64,000 bases of DNA from Ficedula albicollis. Its lineage: Eukaryota; Chordata; Aves; Passeriformes; Muscicapidae. The position numbers and the translations under genes were made by a program. Shown here piece after piece: positions 38,793 to 50,720 of the stretch (positions are counted from its first letter, which is position 1; every line of letters starts with the position of its first letter). The notes beneath the pieces are model-generated. The model did no database searches, was not told where the DNA came from, and worked only from the letters and a program-made list of their open reading frames with translations. Where the stretch lies: the NCBI RefSeq assembly GCF_000247815.1, contig NC_021677.1:44676864-44740863 (forward strand), written 5' to 3'.

Positions 38793-39020
38793 ATCCCTTT
38801 GGCCAGTTTGGATCAGCTGTTTTTTCCATGTCCCCTCCCAAATTCTTGTGCTCCTCTACGCCTACTCATTTGTGGGGTGGTTTGAGAAGCTGTGTAGACA
38901 CTGATCATCAACAACTAAAATTTCAGTATGTTATGAACATTATTCTCATCCAAATGCAAAACAACTCTATGCCATCTACTTGAAACAAAATTAGCTCTAT
39001 CCTAGATGAAATCTGTGGAT

Positions 39021-39371
39021 TCAGTGTGCCAAAAAAAATAATGCTATTAGGAATTTTAGTGTTAAATCCCTTTAGTTAAAAATGTTGCTAATGCTAAAAG
39101 TCTAATAAAAAGATATTTAGTGACACTTTGCTTCTAAAGATATCCCTCAGATAACCCATACATAACTGTTTTTCTGTGTGTTAAATAATGTGCCAGTACT
39201 TACTTAACATACAATTGCCTTATTTATACATGAATTAAATACATATCAAAGATACTTAGTCTGCAGTGTTACTGTCAATGTCAAACTTCTTCATGTTTTT
39301 CAATGGCTGTGTGCAAAGTATGATTGTTATATTTTAAAAATTTTTCTGTTCAGCTTAATTTACTAGAATTT
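39021..39371. other. AT-rich non-coding DNA, no gene seen
   Basis: Short AT-rich spacer between the LTR and the dispersed repeat. Nothing recognised. Confidence 0.55.
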
Positions 39372-39458
39372 AACCTTAGGATTCCTTGCCTCCTAAGTGG
39401 TGATCAGGGTAACAGGGCCACTGTGGGCTATGAACTCTCAGACAAGTTTGGTGAAGCT
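39372..39458 (+). repeat. dispersed repeat of unknown family, copy 2
   Basis: Direct match to 35345-35430, with one extra G (gtgggcta against gtggcta) and a few substitutions. It lies about 45 bp upstream of a CR1 3' end in the same orientation. It may be part of the same insertion, but copy 1 has no CR1 next to it. Confidence 0.85.
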
Positions 39459-39504
39459 GCTTGTGAAAACCTGTGAATCTCTGCTGAGCATTAATATATA
39501 CCAC

Positions 39505-39625
39505 CAGGATGCACTATTCCTGGAAGTGTTCAAGGCCTGACTGGATGTGGCTTTGAGCAGCCTGGACTAGTGCCCCTGCCAGGGGTGTTGGAACTAGATG
39601 ATCTTTAGGTGCCTCCCATGATGAA
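39505..39625 (+). mobile_element. CR1 LINE fragment, 3' end
   Basis: The order tcctggaagtgttcaaggcc, gactggatgtggctttgagc, ctggactagtg, ggaactagatgatctttag and gtgcctccca matches the last part of avian CR1 elements. There, the end of ORF2 passes into the short 3' tail. CR1 is a non-LTR retrotransposon, usually cut off at the 5' end, as here. The usual terminal ATTCTATGA-type octamer repeat is not clearly kept. Assignment is from memory of the family consensus. Confidence 0.85.
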
Positions 39626-42600
39626 TTTATAATTTCATTAATACCTGTGGGATATTAATGTGTCATCTTGGGAGTGTGTCTACAAAGAGATGGTGAAGCT
39701 GAGCTGCTCTGGCAGATGTATAAAAAAAAAAAAAAAACTCATTTATAGCTTGAGTAGTAAAATGTATCTTGAAGGCAAGTATTTTTTCTCATGATATGAA
39801 TCAGATATTGATTGTGTGTATCCTTTTGACATTAAGTATAACTTTGTCATGCTTTCACAGTACTTGTTCCCTTTAAAGTTGTGCTTCATATTTCAGGGGA
39901 AAAAAAAAAAGGGATTTATGCTCACAGTATTAATTGAAATCCTCTTCTACCTAGATTTAGTGTAATTTTGATGAATTCTGGAACAAGTCAGTACGATGCA
40001 GAAGAGAAATTTTGTGTTTTCGTAAAATTAAGAAGCATTTGGGATTTAATTTTTTATTTTAAATCTCTTAAAAGAAAGAACACATCTCTTTATACAGCAT
40101 CAATATATGTCAAATACAAGCTTTATAGCCAATACAGTTAAACATCTGAGCAATCCTTAGGCATTTTAAAAGTTATTTATTCTTCAATGACATTTATTTT
40201 CAAATTTCTGATCTTATGAAATTGCTCTTTTTGTGGATATATAAATCTTTTACTTATTTATAAAATTCTTTTTGTAAGTATTGAAAGTTTTCAAGAGTTG
40301 ATTCACAGCTGATCTAAATTCTGATGAGACTAATGCTGGCTTTAACAGAATTAAAAAAAAATCCCTTGGCTTAAACAGAAACTTGTCTGAATGAAAACTG
40401 GCTAAAAGTAAGGAAGCTGTAATTTGGCCTGAAATCAAAGAAACTTTCAGACATTTATTTTAATCAGCCATCAGTCTTGGTGTTTTTTCCTCTGAAATAC
40501 TGTGATAAATGTGAGTTAGTATAAGAATCCTAAATTAACATTCAGCAGGAAACAGTAGTAGAATATTGGAAAACTCTTCTGGAAAGAATTAACTTGCCAC
40601 TCTTCAGCAGTCCAAGGAGAATATTATATCTTAGTTCTGGAGAATTCTGTGGACTACTTTTCTTTGAAGCATAAACAAAAAAGGAAGGTTGTGGTTTTAT
40701 GACAGGCTCACTTAAAAGTGTGAACAAAAATTAAATTTAATGGCCACCATTGATATTTTTTATATCTAAAAGAAGCACAATATCCATTCATTTTTCATAT
40801 ATTTGAGGCACAGATATGTACACAAAATACATACATACACAAATATATACACATATACATACACACATGCAGATAAATGCGTCTTTCACATATGGCTATG
40901 CACCGAGGAATGAAATAAAGAATCCATGTTCATGAGAAATACCTCTGGGGTTTTCTTCAAAAATGGAACATTTTCAGAAACCTGACATTGTCAGGCTGGG
41001 GGGAGAGGGTTGAGCAAACGGTGTAGAGGGAGAAGTGCTTGCTGACAGGTTGACAAAAGTACATGTAGCCTTTCCTTCTAGAGGGGAGAGGTTAGGCACT
41101 CCACCACCACAGCAGAACCTTGGGGTATTGCACTGCTATCCGTTTGCAGCTTTCACAGTGATGAATGAGGTCTTAGCAGATGCCTTGCAGAGAACTGGCA
41201 AGACAGAGAAGCAGAAAGGATGAGATTACTCATATGTCTGCCCTTTTCCCCTCTCAGCTTGGGTGAGGCAGGTGATTAAAAGATAAAGTCTTGGGTGATC
41301 TAATCAAAGCCATCTGCTCCCACTCTAGTCAAGTAAGAGAAATTCTCAGAAGCTCAAGGAACATGAAGAGTTGGCTTAATCAGAACTTAAACAGAAATAT
41401 TATTGTAAAAGCGCTCAGGGGCTCTGAGGACAATCCTTCTATTCATTGAGCAGCTCCAGATAGATGGATATAACTTTCTTAACAGGTTCTCAGACTTCAA
41501 AATACCCTCAGTTACATTAAGCAAAATTAAGGATTCAATAAAATCTGATGGATTTGAGCATAAGGGGAAAAAAAAGCCTGAACCTGTCACCAGATACTTA
41601 CCTTAAGGGGAATGAGGCTTCTTGCAATTTCTTTTAAAGCACCGAATATTGGCTGAAACCATATGGAACATGTCCATTTCTGTCTGGTGATGACAAGACT
41701 AATTCAGAAGATTATTAACAATGAAATTATTGAATGCATCCTTAATTCGAATTTTTTTCCTAATCTTTGGTAGTAAGCAGGAGAAAAATTCCTAACAGAA
41801 TATTCTGGCATCAGCAGCCTTTGTGATAAACAGGATGAAACATTCACAAAATTGACTGCTCCTTTTCAAGGGGCAAAAAAAGAAATTAATAAATACCCCA
41901 TAGCCCAAGGAAACTAAGAACCTTACTCTTTGTACAGATCTGCTCCACAAAAATGTAAAGTTGTAATTTCACTAAGTTGTAAATGGGAAATGATGACCAT
42001 CTTTTTTAGTTAAATTCTTGTTATAGTCTTCCTGGGTTTGTACATGTATGATAATCAAGAGAGACATGGGCATTTCTGGTAACCCTAGAAAAATGCCTGG
42101 TATTGCAGCAGAGGTTTAACTGCCTTGCACCTATTTTTATTATATTGTATTTTCAAAGGATTGTTAGTATGTCAGCCACAGTCTTTCAATGAAATTCATT
42201 AGTATTTTGAGATGCACAAAATTTTCATCATTGCATGTATTTATGGAGACAGCATTTATTCATTCTCCCTAATATACCTCTAATTCTCCATGCATACACT
42301 GCCAGGCTCACTCAAGGCCACTGGATTTAGTTACCCACTTGACTGAAAAGCATGTCATTGCAAATTCAGGATGATAAACCAGCACACAAATCTCCAGGGC
42401 TTCAGTAAGTTATAATTTAACCACAGTATTAACAAAACAAGATAGCAATTATGCAAGGAATCAGCTGAAAGGTTATTTTTAATTTTAAATTTCTGCCTCT
42501 GTACAGCTGGGTGTTGGAAGTAAAAAGCAAGATGAGGCACGTGTCCCCATTAGGCAGGCCTTTGGAAACCAAGCAGCATACTGTACTAAGCATTATGCTG

Positions 42601-43000
42601 TGGATGTTTCACAGTAAATTTATCAGCACTAGCCCTGAAACCAAATGCTTTTCTGGTGTGGTGGAATGTTCTTTTTAATATTAGTATATCAAATATTTTT
42701 GGCTCTGACAGTGACAGCAAATTAGTGCTGACTTCATAAAGGCAGAGTTGTGTGCAAGCTTGGGGACATTACAAGGGCTCTACTGACTGCCACAAGTCCT
42801 CACCTCCAGGACTGTCTTGTCCTGAATTCAAGCTTTGCCATGAAGTCAGATCAGCTGAATTCTTGACTTTCCCATTCTTCACCATTTAATCACTCCTATA
42901 ATATCCTTGTAGAGGTCCTCTAACAGACCTATTTACATTAAATATTTGATTTTATGTACTCCCATTTGTTCTTGGTAAACTTACTGCTCCCCCTTATTCA
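39626..43000. other. AT-rich non-coding DNA, no gene seen
   Basis: Single-copy AT-rich sequence with A runs near 39721-39736 and 39899-39911 and an (AC/AT)n tract at about 40816-40866. The stretch near 41000-41260 is mildly G+C richer. No exon, RNA gene or transposon that I can defend. Confidence 0.5.
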
Positions 43001-43009
43001 TTAGTTGCT

Positions 43010-43590
43010 TGGCAATTTCCTTTTACCTAGAGCTGGTACAGTTCCTGTGGAGTCACAGCCCCTACAGGAGGCTGTTCTGCAACCTCTATAAGTCTGTGAA
43101 GATGATGAGGCTGCTCCCTGACAGTCCTGTCTGCCCCTGCCTGACCTCTTTTGGGGGTTCTGCATCCTGTCAACAGCCTAGGACTCAATGTCAGCTCCCC
43201 AGGGCCATCAGCCCTTGTCCAGCAGCAGCTGGCATGGATGGTCTGCAGCTCTGCACAGGCCTGTCCTGCCTGGCTCACCTGGACCCACAGCCCATCCTGT
43301 GGGCTGGTCTGCAGCTCTGCACAGGCCTGTTCTGCCTGGCTCACCTGGACCCACAGCCCATCCTGTCCCTGACCCATTTCCACCTCCATGGAGGTGCCCA
43401 GTGGCTGGGGCTGGGCTGTCCCTGCTGGCCCACGGCTCTGATCCTGGCTGGGACCATGGGCTGTCAGTCCCTGCCCTCTTCCCTTGGAAAGAATCCTTTG
43501 AAGGCCCATATCCCTCTGAGAGCTGTGATTCTTGTAGTGCCCTGAGCACATGGTCAACATCTCTGTGAGACAAATGAGAGTAAACTCAAA
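43010..43590. other. GC-rich island with overlapping open frames, origin unknown
   Basis: About 580 bp stand out from AT-rich surroundings by high G+C, rich in CTG and CAG with few CpG. Frames of 178 codons (43009-43545, +), 188 codons (43027-43593, -), 126 codons (+) and 121 codons (-) all overlap. Open frames on both strands at once are what low stop density gives in GC-rich DNA, so none is favoured. The minus frame contains a repeated DGLWVQVSQA peptide because of the 66-bp DNA duplication inside it. No domain is recognised. It could be an old transposon piece, a non-coding RNA exon or a processed sequence. Confidence 0.5.
43240..43366. repeat. two-copy tandem duplication, 66-bp unit, in the GC-rich island
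   Basis: Copies at 43240-43305 and 43306-43366 start ggtctgcagctctgcacagg and end cagcccatcctgt. One substitution is visible (cctgtcctg/cctgttctg), and the first copy has a trailing gggct. The period is a multiple of three, so the overlapping frames stay open through it. Confidence 0.95.
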
Positions 43591-46026
43591 CACTGGAAGT
43601 CAGCTGATTGTACCCATGAATGGTTAGGATGTTCCAAGTTTTGGTTGTTCCAAGGCAGCTAGTACTGTTCCAAACATCCTAGTCTGGATGTTAGCCATTC
43701 CCAGCAGATAGTTAGGGTGTTTCTACCATTTCCTGAGGTAGGAGAGGACATATTAAAATTGATACTAGGTCAACATGGTCACTCTGTACCTCAGGTCAGA
43801 GAAAACCCCATGTCACACTTAAGTTAATAGAATAAAGGCAGCCAAGATAAACTCTCCATTCACATTACAGGCTTGATTCAGTTTCCTGAACATTCAGTTA
43901 CTGGGGTTTATTGGAAATAAATTAAGGAGTATCCAGCCTGAACCCCAGCAGCCACAAGGGAAAGCCTTGGGTAAACAGTAGGTTTCCCTCACATCAGTCA
44001 GTTCACATGAATATCTCACAGATCCTGAGGCAACTTAGATGTCACTTGTATCATAACAAATTGCAATGGAATCAAGGCCTTTGTGCTTACACAAGCACAG
44101 CAACCCTGTAATAGACAGGTTTCTGCAATATAGAAGCTTTTGGAAAATGTGACAGGTAATTTTAGTTTAGAAAGGTGCATTACACAGCTATAATTTTCAT
44201 TGACTTACTTTTTAAAGTTCTAAAATCCTGGGACACAGTTTCGTAAATCATCACTTCTGTGTAGCACAAAGGAAGATATGATCACTAGAAATGTTTCATA
44301 TCAGAAAGAGCATTAAATTAAGAGGCTTTGATGGTGCATACTGTAACTAGTTCTCTGTTCTGCTGATCTGATTCAGCCTAGCTTATTTACATTATATGGC
44401 AGAATACATAAAGTAGGTTTTGCCTGTGTAGAATACAATTCAAAGCCTCTTAAAATCAGTTGGACACTTTTCTTGATTTCCCAGGAGAATCAGATGTGTA
44501 ATGTTGCATTGAACATCTCAGATATTCAGATGGGAGGTTTCAGTACACAGAAATAGTCAGTTTTGTTTTATCTGGACAGCTCTGACTGTCTCCAGTATTT
44601 TGTGTGAACTTCCATGTTCATGACTGCACATTTTAATTACTTTAAAATGTCTGAAGCCAGAAGCAGACACTTCAAACTGCATAAAAATGAATGAATGTAT
44701 AGCAGTAGTGATGCTCATTTCTTCTGATGGATACACAGACTGGCCCACTCAATATAATCTAAATGTTTGTACAATATGCATTAAACCCTTAAGAAGTATG
44801 AAAATTAGCTTTCAAATTACAAAGTCTGGATTCAAAATATTTTCATGAGTTTGACATGGCTGTTGAGTATGAGCAAGAGGAGCAGAATGACATGAGATAT
44901 GAAAGACTGTTAGCAGACCTGGAGTTACTCTCACAACATCTTCCTGTGTTAGACTGGACATTATTATACTATTCTCAACTTTAATACATCTCTTTCTTTG
45001 AGCTGTTTAGGTACTCTAGTAACAGGTGCTTTTATTATTTCCTTCATCTTCTTACAGATGGATTGACAGAATTTGAAACCAAACTGGAATTGCACCATTC
45101 CTGTAAGCTTAGCACTGGTCTTTTCTCCAGCTACTTCTGTGATTTTGCTTTCCATCTGGTTGCCATGCAAGTTTCTGAGTATTCAGAGCCAGAAGAAAAA
45201 AAGAAAAGGAGAAAAAACTCTTTTGAGAACATACTGTCCAACTGATCACAGATCAAAATAGTAAAGGCATTGCTTATTTCTACTATTCCTTATTCTTCCC
45301 CCACTCCAGCACTTTTCATGATCCCATTACTGAGAAGTTCATGACATCACATTTGTGATAGCCATATAATTTTATTGAAACATTCATATTCTCTTTTATT
45401 CTTTTGAAGGGCAAAATATTAAAGTGATATCCCTCTTGTTTTCTGACTTGGTTTGTTTTTTTCCCAAAAGGAAAATAAATGTGTCCCTTTCCTATGTGTC
45501 TGGCCAGCTTGCTAAAACTTTCATTTCTCCTCCGAAAATTCCTTCTGTCAATTTCAAACAGAAATCCTGCAGCCTAAAGACAATTGCCATTGGGTCACAA
45601 TTGCAAGCATCATGAGACCTCTTCCCTTTTCTCTTTGTTCATTCAATCTTTTTCTTTCTGTTTCCACAAAAATATTTTGTGTTTTTTCCATCTCACAAAA
45701 ATAAACCACAAAATCCAAAATCTAAACCAAAATGAGAGAATGAGAACAGAGAATTAACAGGTTTCTCTATATTTGCCTGATCAGACTATTCAGATGTGAG
45801 AGTAGCACTGAAAAAGAAGAGGGTAAGGAAATGGAGAGTGTTTGTACTTAAGTTAAACCACACACCTAAGAATTGTCACACTTGAAAATTCCAGAGCCAA
45901 GGTTCATAAAATGTAAAAGTATTCTTGCACTGTTAGAACTTGGCAGGGCTATGAGAAAATAGTACAAACTTGTTTTCCATTTATTCTGGCTACCTGACAT
46001 TTTTGCCTCAGTCTGGCATGCAGTAA
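43591..46026. other. AT-rich non-coding DNA, no gene seen
   Basis: Single-copy sequence. Frames of 60-68 codons on both strands are unremarkable. No transposon or RNA gene recognised. Confidence 0.5.
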
Positions 46027-46207
46027 TCATTCAGAGAGACTGGAATTTCACAAAATTTTGTAAATGAATGATGGCTTTGGGGACATTTTCCCCTTTTTAT
46101 TTTTTTTTTTCTTGGGTTCATTCAGAGAGCCTGGAATTTCACAAATTTTTGTAAATGAATGATGGCTTTGGAGATATTTTCCCCTTTTTATTTTTTTTTT
46201 TCTTGGG
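46027..46207. repeat. two-copy tandem duplication, 91-bp unit
   Basis: Copies at 46027-46116 and 46118-46207 start tcattcagagag and end with a T run and cttggg. About four differences are visible (gagac/gagcc, caaaat/caaatt, and two in ggggacatt/ggagatatt). Confidence 0.92.
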
Positions 46208-47033
46208 CATATAAAGCTAGTATCAAACTTGAGAGAGAAATTGCATTTGCATGCACACACCTACACAAGACTTTTTTTTGTCTGTAATTACTATAGCTAT
46301 TTTAAGTGCACACTGCACATGTATATATGGATTTATTCAGGCACAGTTTTGACATAGCACATGTGTGTATTATAGTTAGAACAAGATTATAAGCTTTTGC
46401 ATATGGACATGAGCAGGACGATGGGAGCTAGAACTTTCACTAACTTAAGTGTAGGATCTATCCATTTTGTAGGACAGAAAAACAGAGGCAAAGCCCTTTG
46501 GTTAGGTTACTCAGGAGAGTAGTGAGTATGTATGTGAGGGACACCTAAAAGTCAGACCACTGAAAGGAACCTGCCTTCAACTGTCTTAACATCAGCTTCC
46601 TGAAAGGACTGAGAAATTACCATCCAGACAGAATTTGAGTGCTTATGCTCCAACAGCATAAGTCCCGGATTTAGCAGGATTCTGGAATCCCTCTCCTGTA
46701 TGCACCATCTAACTCTAAAACTATAGATGTTTAGTTTTTGCCAGAAATTTTCCAGTTGTCTAAAGCACTATTTCTGTTTTTATGGATAAGTACCTCTTTT
46801 GGAACAGGACTAGGTTACTTCCCCAGCTCAGACCTCGGTACAGGCAAAGTAGGTGTTTTACCATTTAATGCAAGGCTAGAGCAAGGCTGGCTAATTCACA
46901 GCACATCAATTTCTACGGGGTTATTGTATCTACCAGTGCTGGGAAAAAAATAATATTTTCCCTTTCCTTCTCTTATTGCTTTGGCACATTAGTACAGTGG
47001 TTACAGCTACTATATAAAAATTTACAGAAGGAA
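46208..47033. other. AT-rich non-coding DNA, no gene seen
   Basis: Single-copy sequence. The part at 46430-46920 is mildly G+C richer, but I recognise no exon or transposon in it. Confidence 0.5.
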
Positions 47034-47350
47034 AAATTGGCTGAGATTGGAAGAGATCTCTACTGTTGGAGATTGCCTACTCAACCAAGCTTACTCAAAG
47101 TTGGGTCAACTACAGGACATTTTTCAGGGACATGACAAGTTGAATTTTGAATATCTTCAAGAACATAACATCTGAGATTGACTTGTACCAGTGTTTGAGC
47201 CTTGCAGAAACAAACAAAAAGGTTCAAATAGCTGAAAAATGTTCCTAAGTATGAACAATCCCAACTCTTCAGCCTTGCTTCATATTTGGGTTGTTTCGTG
47301 TTCTCTGTCATCTTCACGGCCCTTGGCTGGATTCTCAAATATTCTAGATG
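47034..47350 (-). mobile_element. CR1 LINE fragment, ORF2 end and 3' region, antisense
   Basis: On the + strand the order of motifs is that of a reversed avian CR1. First ggctgagattggaagagatc, then gcttactcaaagttgggtca, then ttttgaatatcttcaagaac, then ccagtgtttgagc, then gaacaatcccaactcttcag, and finally cttcacggcccttggctgga. All are in the expected order and spacing. It is heavily mutated, so it is old, and the 85-codon minus frame inside it (47081-47338) is only a remnant. Assignment is from memory of the family. Confidence 0.85.
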
Positions 47351-48561
47351 TAGAGTCTGACATAAAAAAAATATAGAGATTTACAGGATCAAACAATTTC
47401 TTTTTTGTCATACATTTATTTTATTTTAAATAATTTCAGCCTTGTGCAGCTAAACAGTTGTTTTTTGCTGTGTGAATTACAGTATAATTCAGGATTTGAC
47501 TCCTCTGATTTTTTTTTTTTTTTAAGCCAGAGAGAAAATAAAAGAGTTTTCTGTGGTTGGAAATCAATTTTGTGCAGAACTAAGACTGTATTTTACATAT
47601 CAAGCAAGTAAAGTCATTCCCAAGGTTAAAAAACAATTTTTCTTGCCTTTGTACTTTTGCCCATGCAACACTGAAAAGTTGACCAATTTTTTATTTTTTC
47701 CCACAGACCAAACAAGAACTCATTATTGTTTTAATCTGTTTTTCATAATTTTCTACTTAATATTACCTTTAAAATTGAGTTTTAAAACAATGAATGGTTT
47801 GAAGTAAACTTGTTTCATAAAACTATATAACCTAGTGGTTGGAAAAGAAAATGTGCTGTTGACTGTAAGAAGTAGGAAGTCGGAAAAATAATTTTTTGAT
47901 GTTTCCAGAAGAATGTTTCCCACATTTCATCATTTGGGAATTGAGGACACTGTTAAGAAAAGATTGTAAATATGTACTTCAAAGGCATGATTAAAAAAAA
48001 ATGATTCCCTATTGAAAAGATACATAACCATTGTTCTCATTCTAGATATTCTTAAAAGTCATGGGTTTATAATAATCTAGTTAGGTTTGCCATGCTGTGT
48101 ATAATATCACTTTGTCACGGATATTTCTCTGACTCACTGCATTGAAGGTCACTATGAGAATTCAATGCCTCAGGAAACTTTCAGTTTTGTTGAGAAGACA
48201 ATCTTTTGCTTCGTCCACTTAGAACCTCAACTACTTTCATTCCTTTTCCCTGCTTGTACTTTTAGTAGTAGAGCTCTTCTTCCACTTTGAAATCCTATTT
48301 AATTCTACATATAGATAGAAGTCTAGACTGTCAATATGTAGAGGAGGCAATAGGAAGACTGAATAACCAGTAGGGTTTTAGAAACCTTAGGTAGAACTTT
48401 ATGGAGAGAGGAACTGGAGTAGAAAGAAACCAGCTGTGGCGTACTCATAATGGCAATATTACCCCAAAACCATAATTCTGAAAGGATTATTTAAATTAGA
48501 AGTTAATAGAAAGCCATTTGTGGCAGAAGAACAGGTATTTTAGGCTGACACAGTCTGCAGA
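47351..48561. other. AT-rich non-coding DNA, no gene seen
   Basis: Single-copy AT-rich DNA with a T run near 47510-47523. Nothing recognised. Confidence 0.5.
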
Positions 48562-48660
48562 TATCAAAACTGATGCTGTGTCTCTCAAAAGAGAGGAACG
48601 AAATTCACGTATCAAAACTGATGCTAAGTGTGTCTCTCAAAAGAGAGGAACGAAATTCAC
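48562..48660. repeat. two-copy tandem duplication, about 48-bp unit
   Basis: Copies at 48562-48608 and 48610-48660 start tatcaaaactgatgct and end ggaacgaaattcac. The second copy has a 4-bp insertion (gctaagtgtgtct against gctgtgtct), itself a small slippage product. Confidence 0.92.
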
Positions 48661-49451
48661 AGGGGAAGGAAGCATAGTGCTTTATGCATAGAATATGCAA
48701 CATTAATCAGTGAAATAGGGAAAAACTCAGTATTATTTCCTTAATTATGCTGGGAGCTTGGAAAATAACATAAGGAATTATTACAATTCTTGGAATCTAA
48801 ACAATTACCCTGACATACCAGCTAATTCAGAGGCTTGATGGAAAGAGGATAAGACATGGAATGTTGTGTTGCCAGGCTTCCAGCTTCGTAGGGATTCCAG
48901 ACTAGGACATAACGGAGGAAGAATGAATGTATGAAACCTAGGGAACATTAAATTATTATGATCATAATTTAAAAGCATTATTCATTTTGGATGGAAATCT
49001 CATATTATTAATACAAATTAAGGACTAGCATGGAACAATGCCTGCCCTTATCAGAAAAAAACAAAATGCTGAGTGGGATGGAAAAATTTCCAAGTTTGGG
49101 AGAAGTACTAAGTGTGAGAGATTCTGATTGTCTATCTAGAAATCTGATAGAATTGAATGGAATGAGGTATAAACTTCCTGGGGTTTTGCTATGATGAATG
49201 TTTTATTTCTAGAACAATAAAAAAGTCTTAGAATTCACAGGAAAAGATTCTGTTAAAAGTCTGGTCTTGTGATATGCAGGAGGAACCATTTCAAGAGATA
49301 TTAATGGAGATTTGTTATGCGATAGTGAACATACCAGGAGAAGGTTTAAAAGCAGGAAACAGGTCAAAAGAATCAGAATATGAGTATTCATTTTTCAGAG
49401 AGGAAGAAGGATTTACAAAACTAATGGGAGAGCAAGCCCTGAAAAAAAAAC
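48661..49451. other. AT-rich non-coding DNA, no gene seen
   Basis: Single-copy AT-rich sequence with no gene, RNA or transposon recognised. Confidence 0.5.
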
Positions 49452-49581
49452 CAAACCAAAAAAACAACCAACCAAACAAACAAAATGTAATAAGAAAACT
49501 CCAAACAAGCCCCTAACAAACCAAAAAAACAACCAAACAAACAAACAAAATGTAATAAGAAAACTCCAAACAAGCCCCTAA
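49452..49581. repeat. two-copy tandem duplication, 65-bp unit with (AAAC)-rich part
   Basis: Copies at about 49452-49516 and 49517-49581 carry an A/C-rich part (ccaaaaaaacaacc, caaacaaac) followed by atgtaataagaaaactccaa and caagccccta. The two differ slightly in the AAAC tract. Confidence 0.92.
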
Positions 49582-50319
49582 AACACTCTCTTCATCTTGA
49601 ATTTTACCTAAAAAATATTACAGTGGAAGCCCAAGTAAAAAGAATGTGAAATTAAAATAAATCAAAATAGAGCTCAGAATCTTGTGTTAGGTCAGTAGCT
49701 CAGAACCCAGGCAGAAAATGATAACATAGATAAAAACTCATTGTTGAAGAAATTAAAAACACACTAAATATGGATAATAAATGAACCATAAAATATGCAG
49801 AACATACATGAAAACTCAAAAATCTTGAATAGCAACTGCAAAAGTGCTTAGTCTGATAGTAAATCTGTTGCTTAGCACATTAAAACAATTCTGATAGGGA
49901 ATCAGTGAGACCATACTGTGACAAAATTCTGAAAGAAAACTCAGGTGTGACAAGGCTATTTTGGATAAACACAAGGAATTTTTTAAATTGTTTTATACTG
50001 GAAGACATCAAATAGATTCCTACATCTAAAGCCCTTTTTTAGCATGTAGGCAAAGGAATTCAATCACTTCTAAAAATACATAGGATATATTAGACAAAAT
50101 CGATAAATTAATTGTCCATAAGTCAGCAGTATCACGTGATATTTCACCCATGATGTGTAACATATCATGGTGAGGCCATCACACATATAGAAGAGGAAGG
50201 CTGTCAAGATTGTCTATCTGTGATAAGATATCCAGCTAGAATTGTGGGAATTACAGGAACAATGAGTCTGAATCTGAAATAGAAAAATAAGGTATTTATC
50301 ATAGCAGTAAACAGAGCCT
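49582..50319. other. AT-rich non-coding DNA, no gene seen
   Basis: Single-copy AT-rich DNA. Its right end may belong to the CR1-like remnant that follows. Confidence 0.45.
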
Positions 50320-50720
50320 TTTGGGAAAGAGTCAGCATATCTTCTGTAAAGGGCAATCCCTCCTCACTGACCTGCTGCAGTTCTGGAAGGATGATTGTAA
50401 GCATGAGAATCAACAAGAGATATTTGAACCAATGTATTTAGGTTTTTTAAATGTTCACCAAATGCTGCTAGAGAAGATAAACTTCCTTTAAGCACTGAAA
50501 GTTGGCTAAATGATAGAAGGGATAAAGTAGGATGGCACAGCATAACATAGAATAGCATAGGATTGGATTTAACTGTTGTTTTCCAGGATGGGGAAGAATA
50601 TGCAATGCAGTTCCATAGGGTAGGTTCTGGGACCAGATCTTTTCATGATTTTAGAGACCTGGAGCAGAAAGGAACAAAGAATCTGCAAATCTGTGACTGC
50701 TGCTAATCTCCTTTGTGGTG
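50320..50720 (+). mobile_element. strongly decayed CR1-like LINE fragment, reverse transcriptase region
   Basis: Four pieces occur in the order and rough spacing of the CR1 ORF2 reverse transcriptase region. They are aaagggcaatccctcctcac (usually a GKSCLTN-like stretch), agttggctaaatgatagaag (NWLNGR-like), ttctgggaccagatcttttc (near the conserved QGSVLGP-like stretch) and gaatctgcaaatctg (just before the catalytic Asp-Asp region). The frame is broken by many stops and indels and the catalytic region is not readable. The match is from memory and weaker than for the other two CR1 pieces. Confidence 0.5.

Larger units (their letters stand above)
38243..39020 (-). mobile_element. decayed solo LTR of an avian ERVL-like retrovirus
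   Basis: Read on the minus strand, this matches from memory a widespread avian LTR. It has a start region with ggatagagctaatttt, then a segment with gagaataatgtt, then (complement of) tatccctttggccagtttgg and cccctcccaaattcttgtgc. Next comes a region matching the usual caccgcctgctga, gatgcacaatg and agataaaaacagtttaata stretches. It ends at the minus-strand form of tgttgtggttta. No gag, pol or env remains are seen on either side, so it is best called a solo LTR. It is longer than expected because three internal pieces are duplicated. Boundaries are approximate and I found no clear target-site duplication. It is an old, non-coding copy. Family assignment is from memory, not a search. Confidence 0.8.

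Noticed and set aside
35345..39458. The 86-bp direct repeats as the two LTRs of one retrovirus
   Set aside because: They are too short, lack TG...CA ends at the repeat borders, and the sequence between them has no retroviral genes and holds an unrelated solo LTR.
43009..43593. 178-codon (+) and 188-codon (-) frames as genes
   Set aside because: They overlap on opposite strands, lack recognisable domains, and their length follows from high G+C and a 66-bp in-frame duplication. Kept only as an unexplained GC-rich island.
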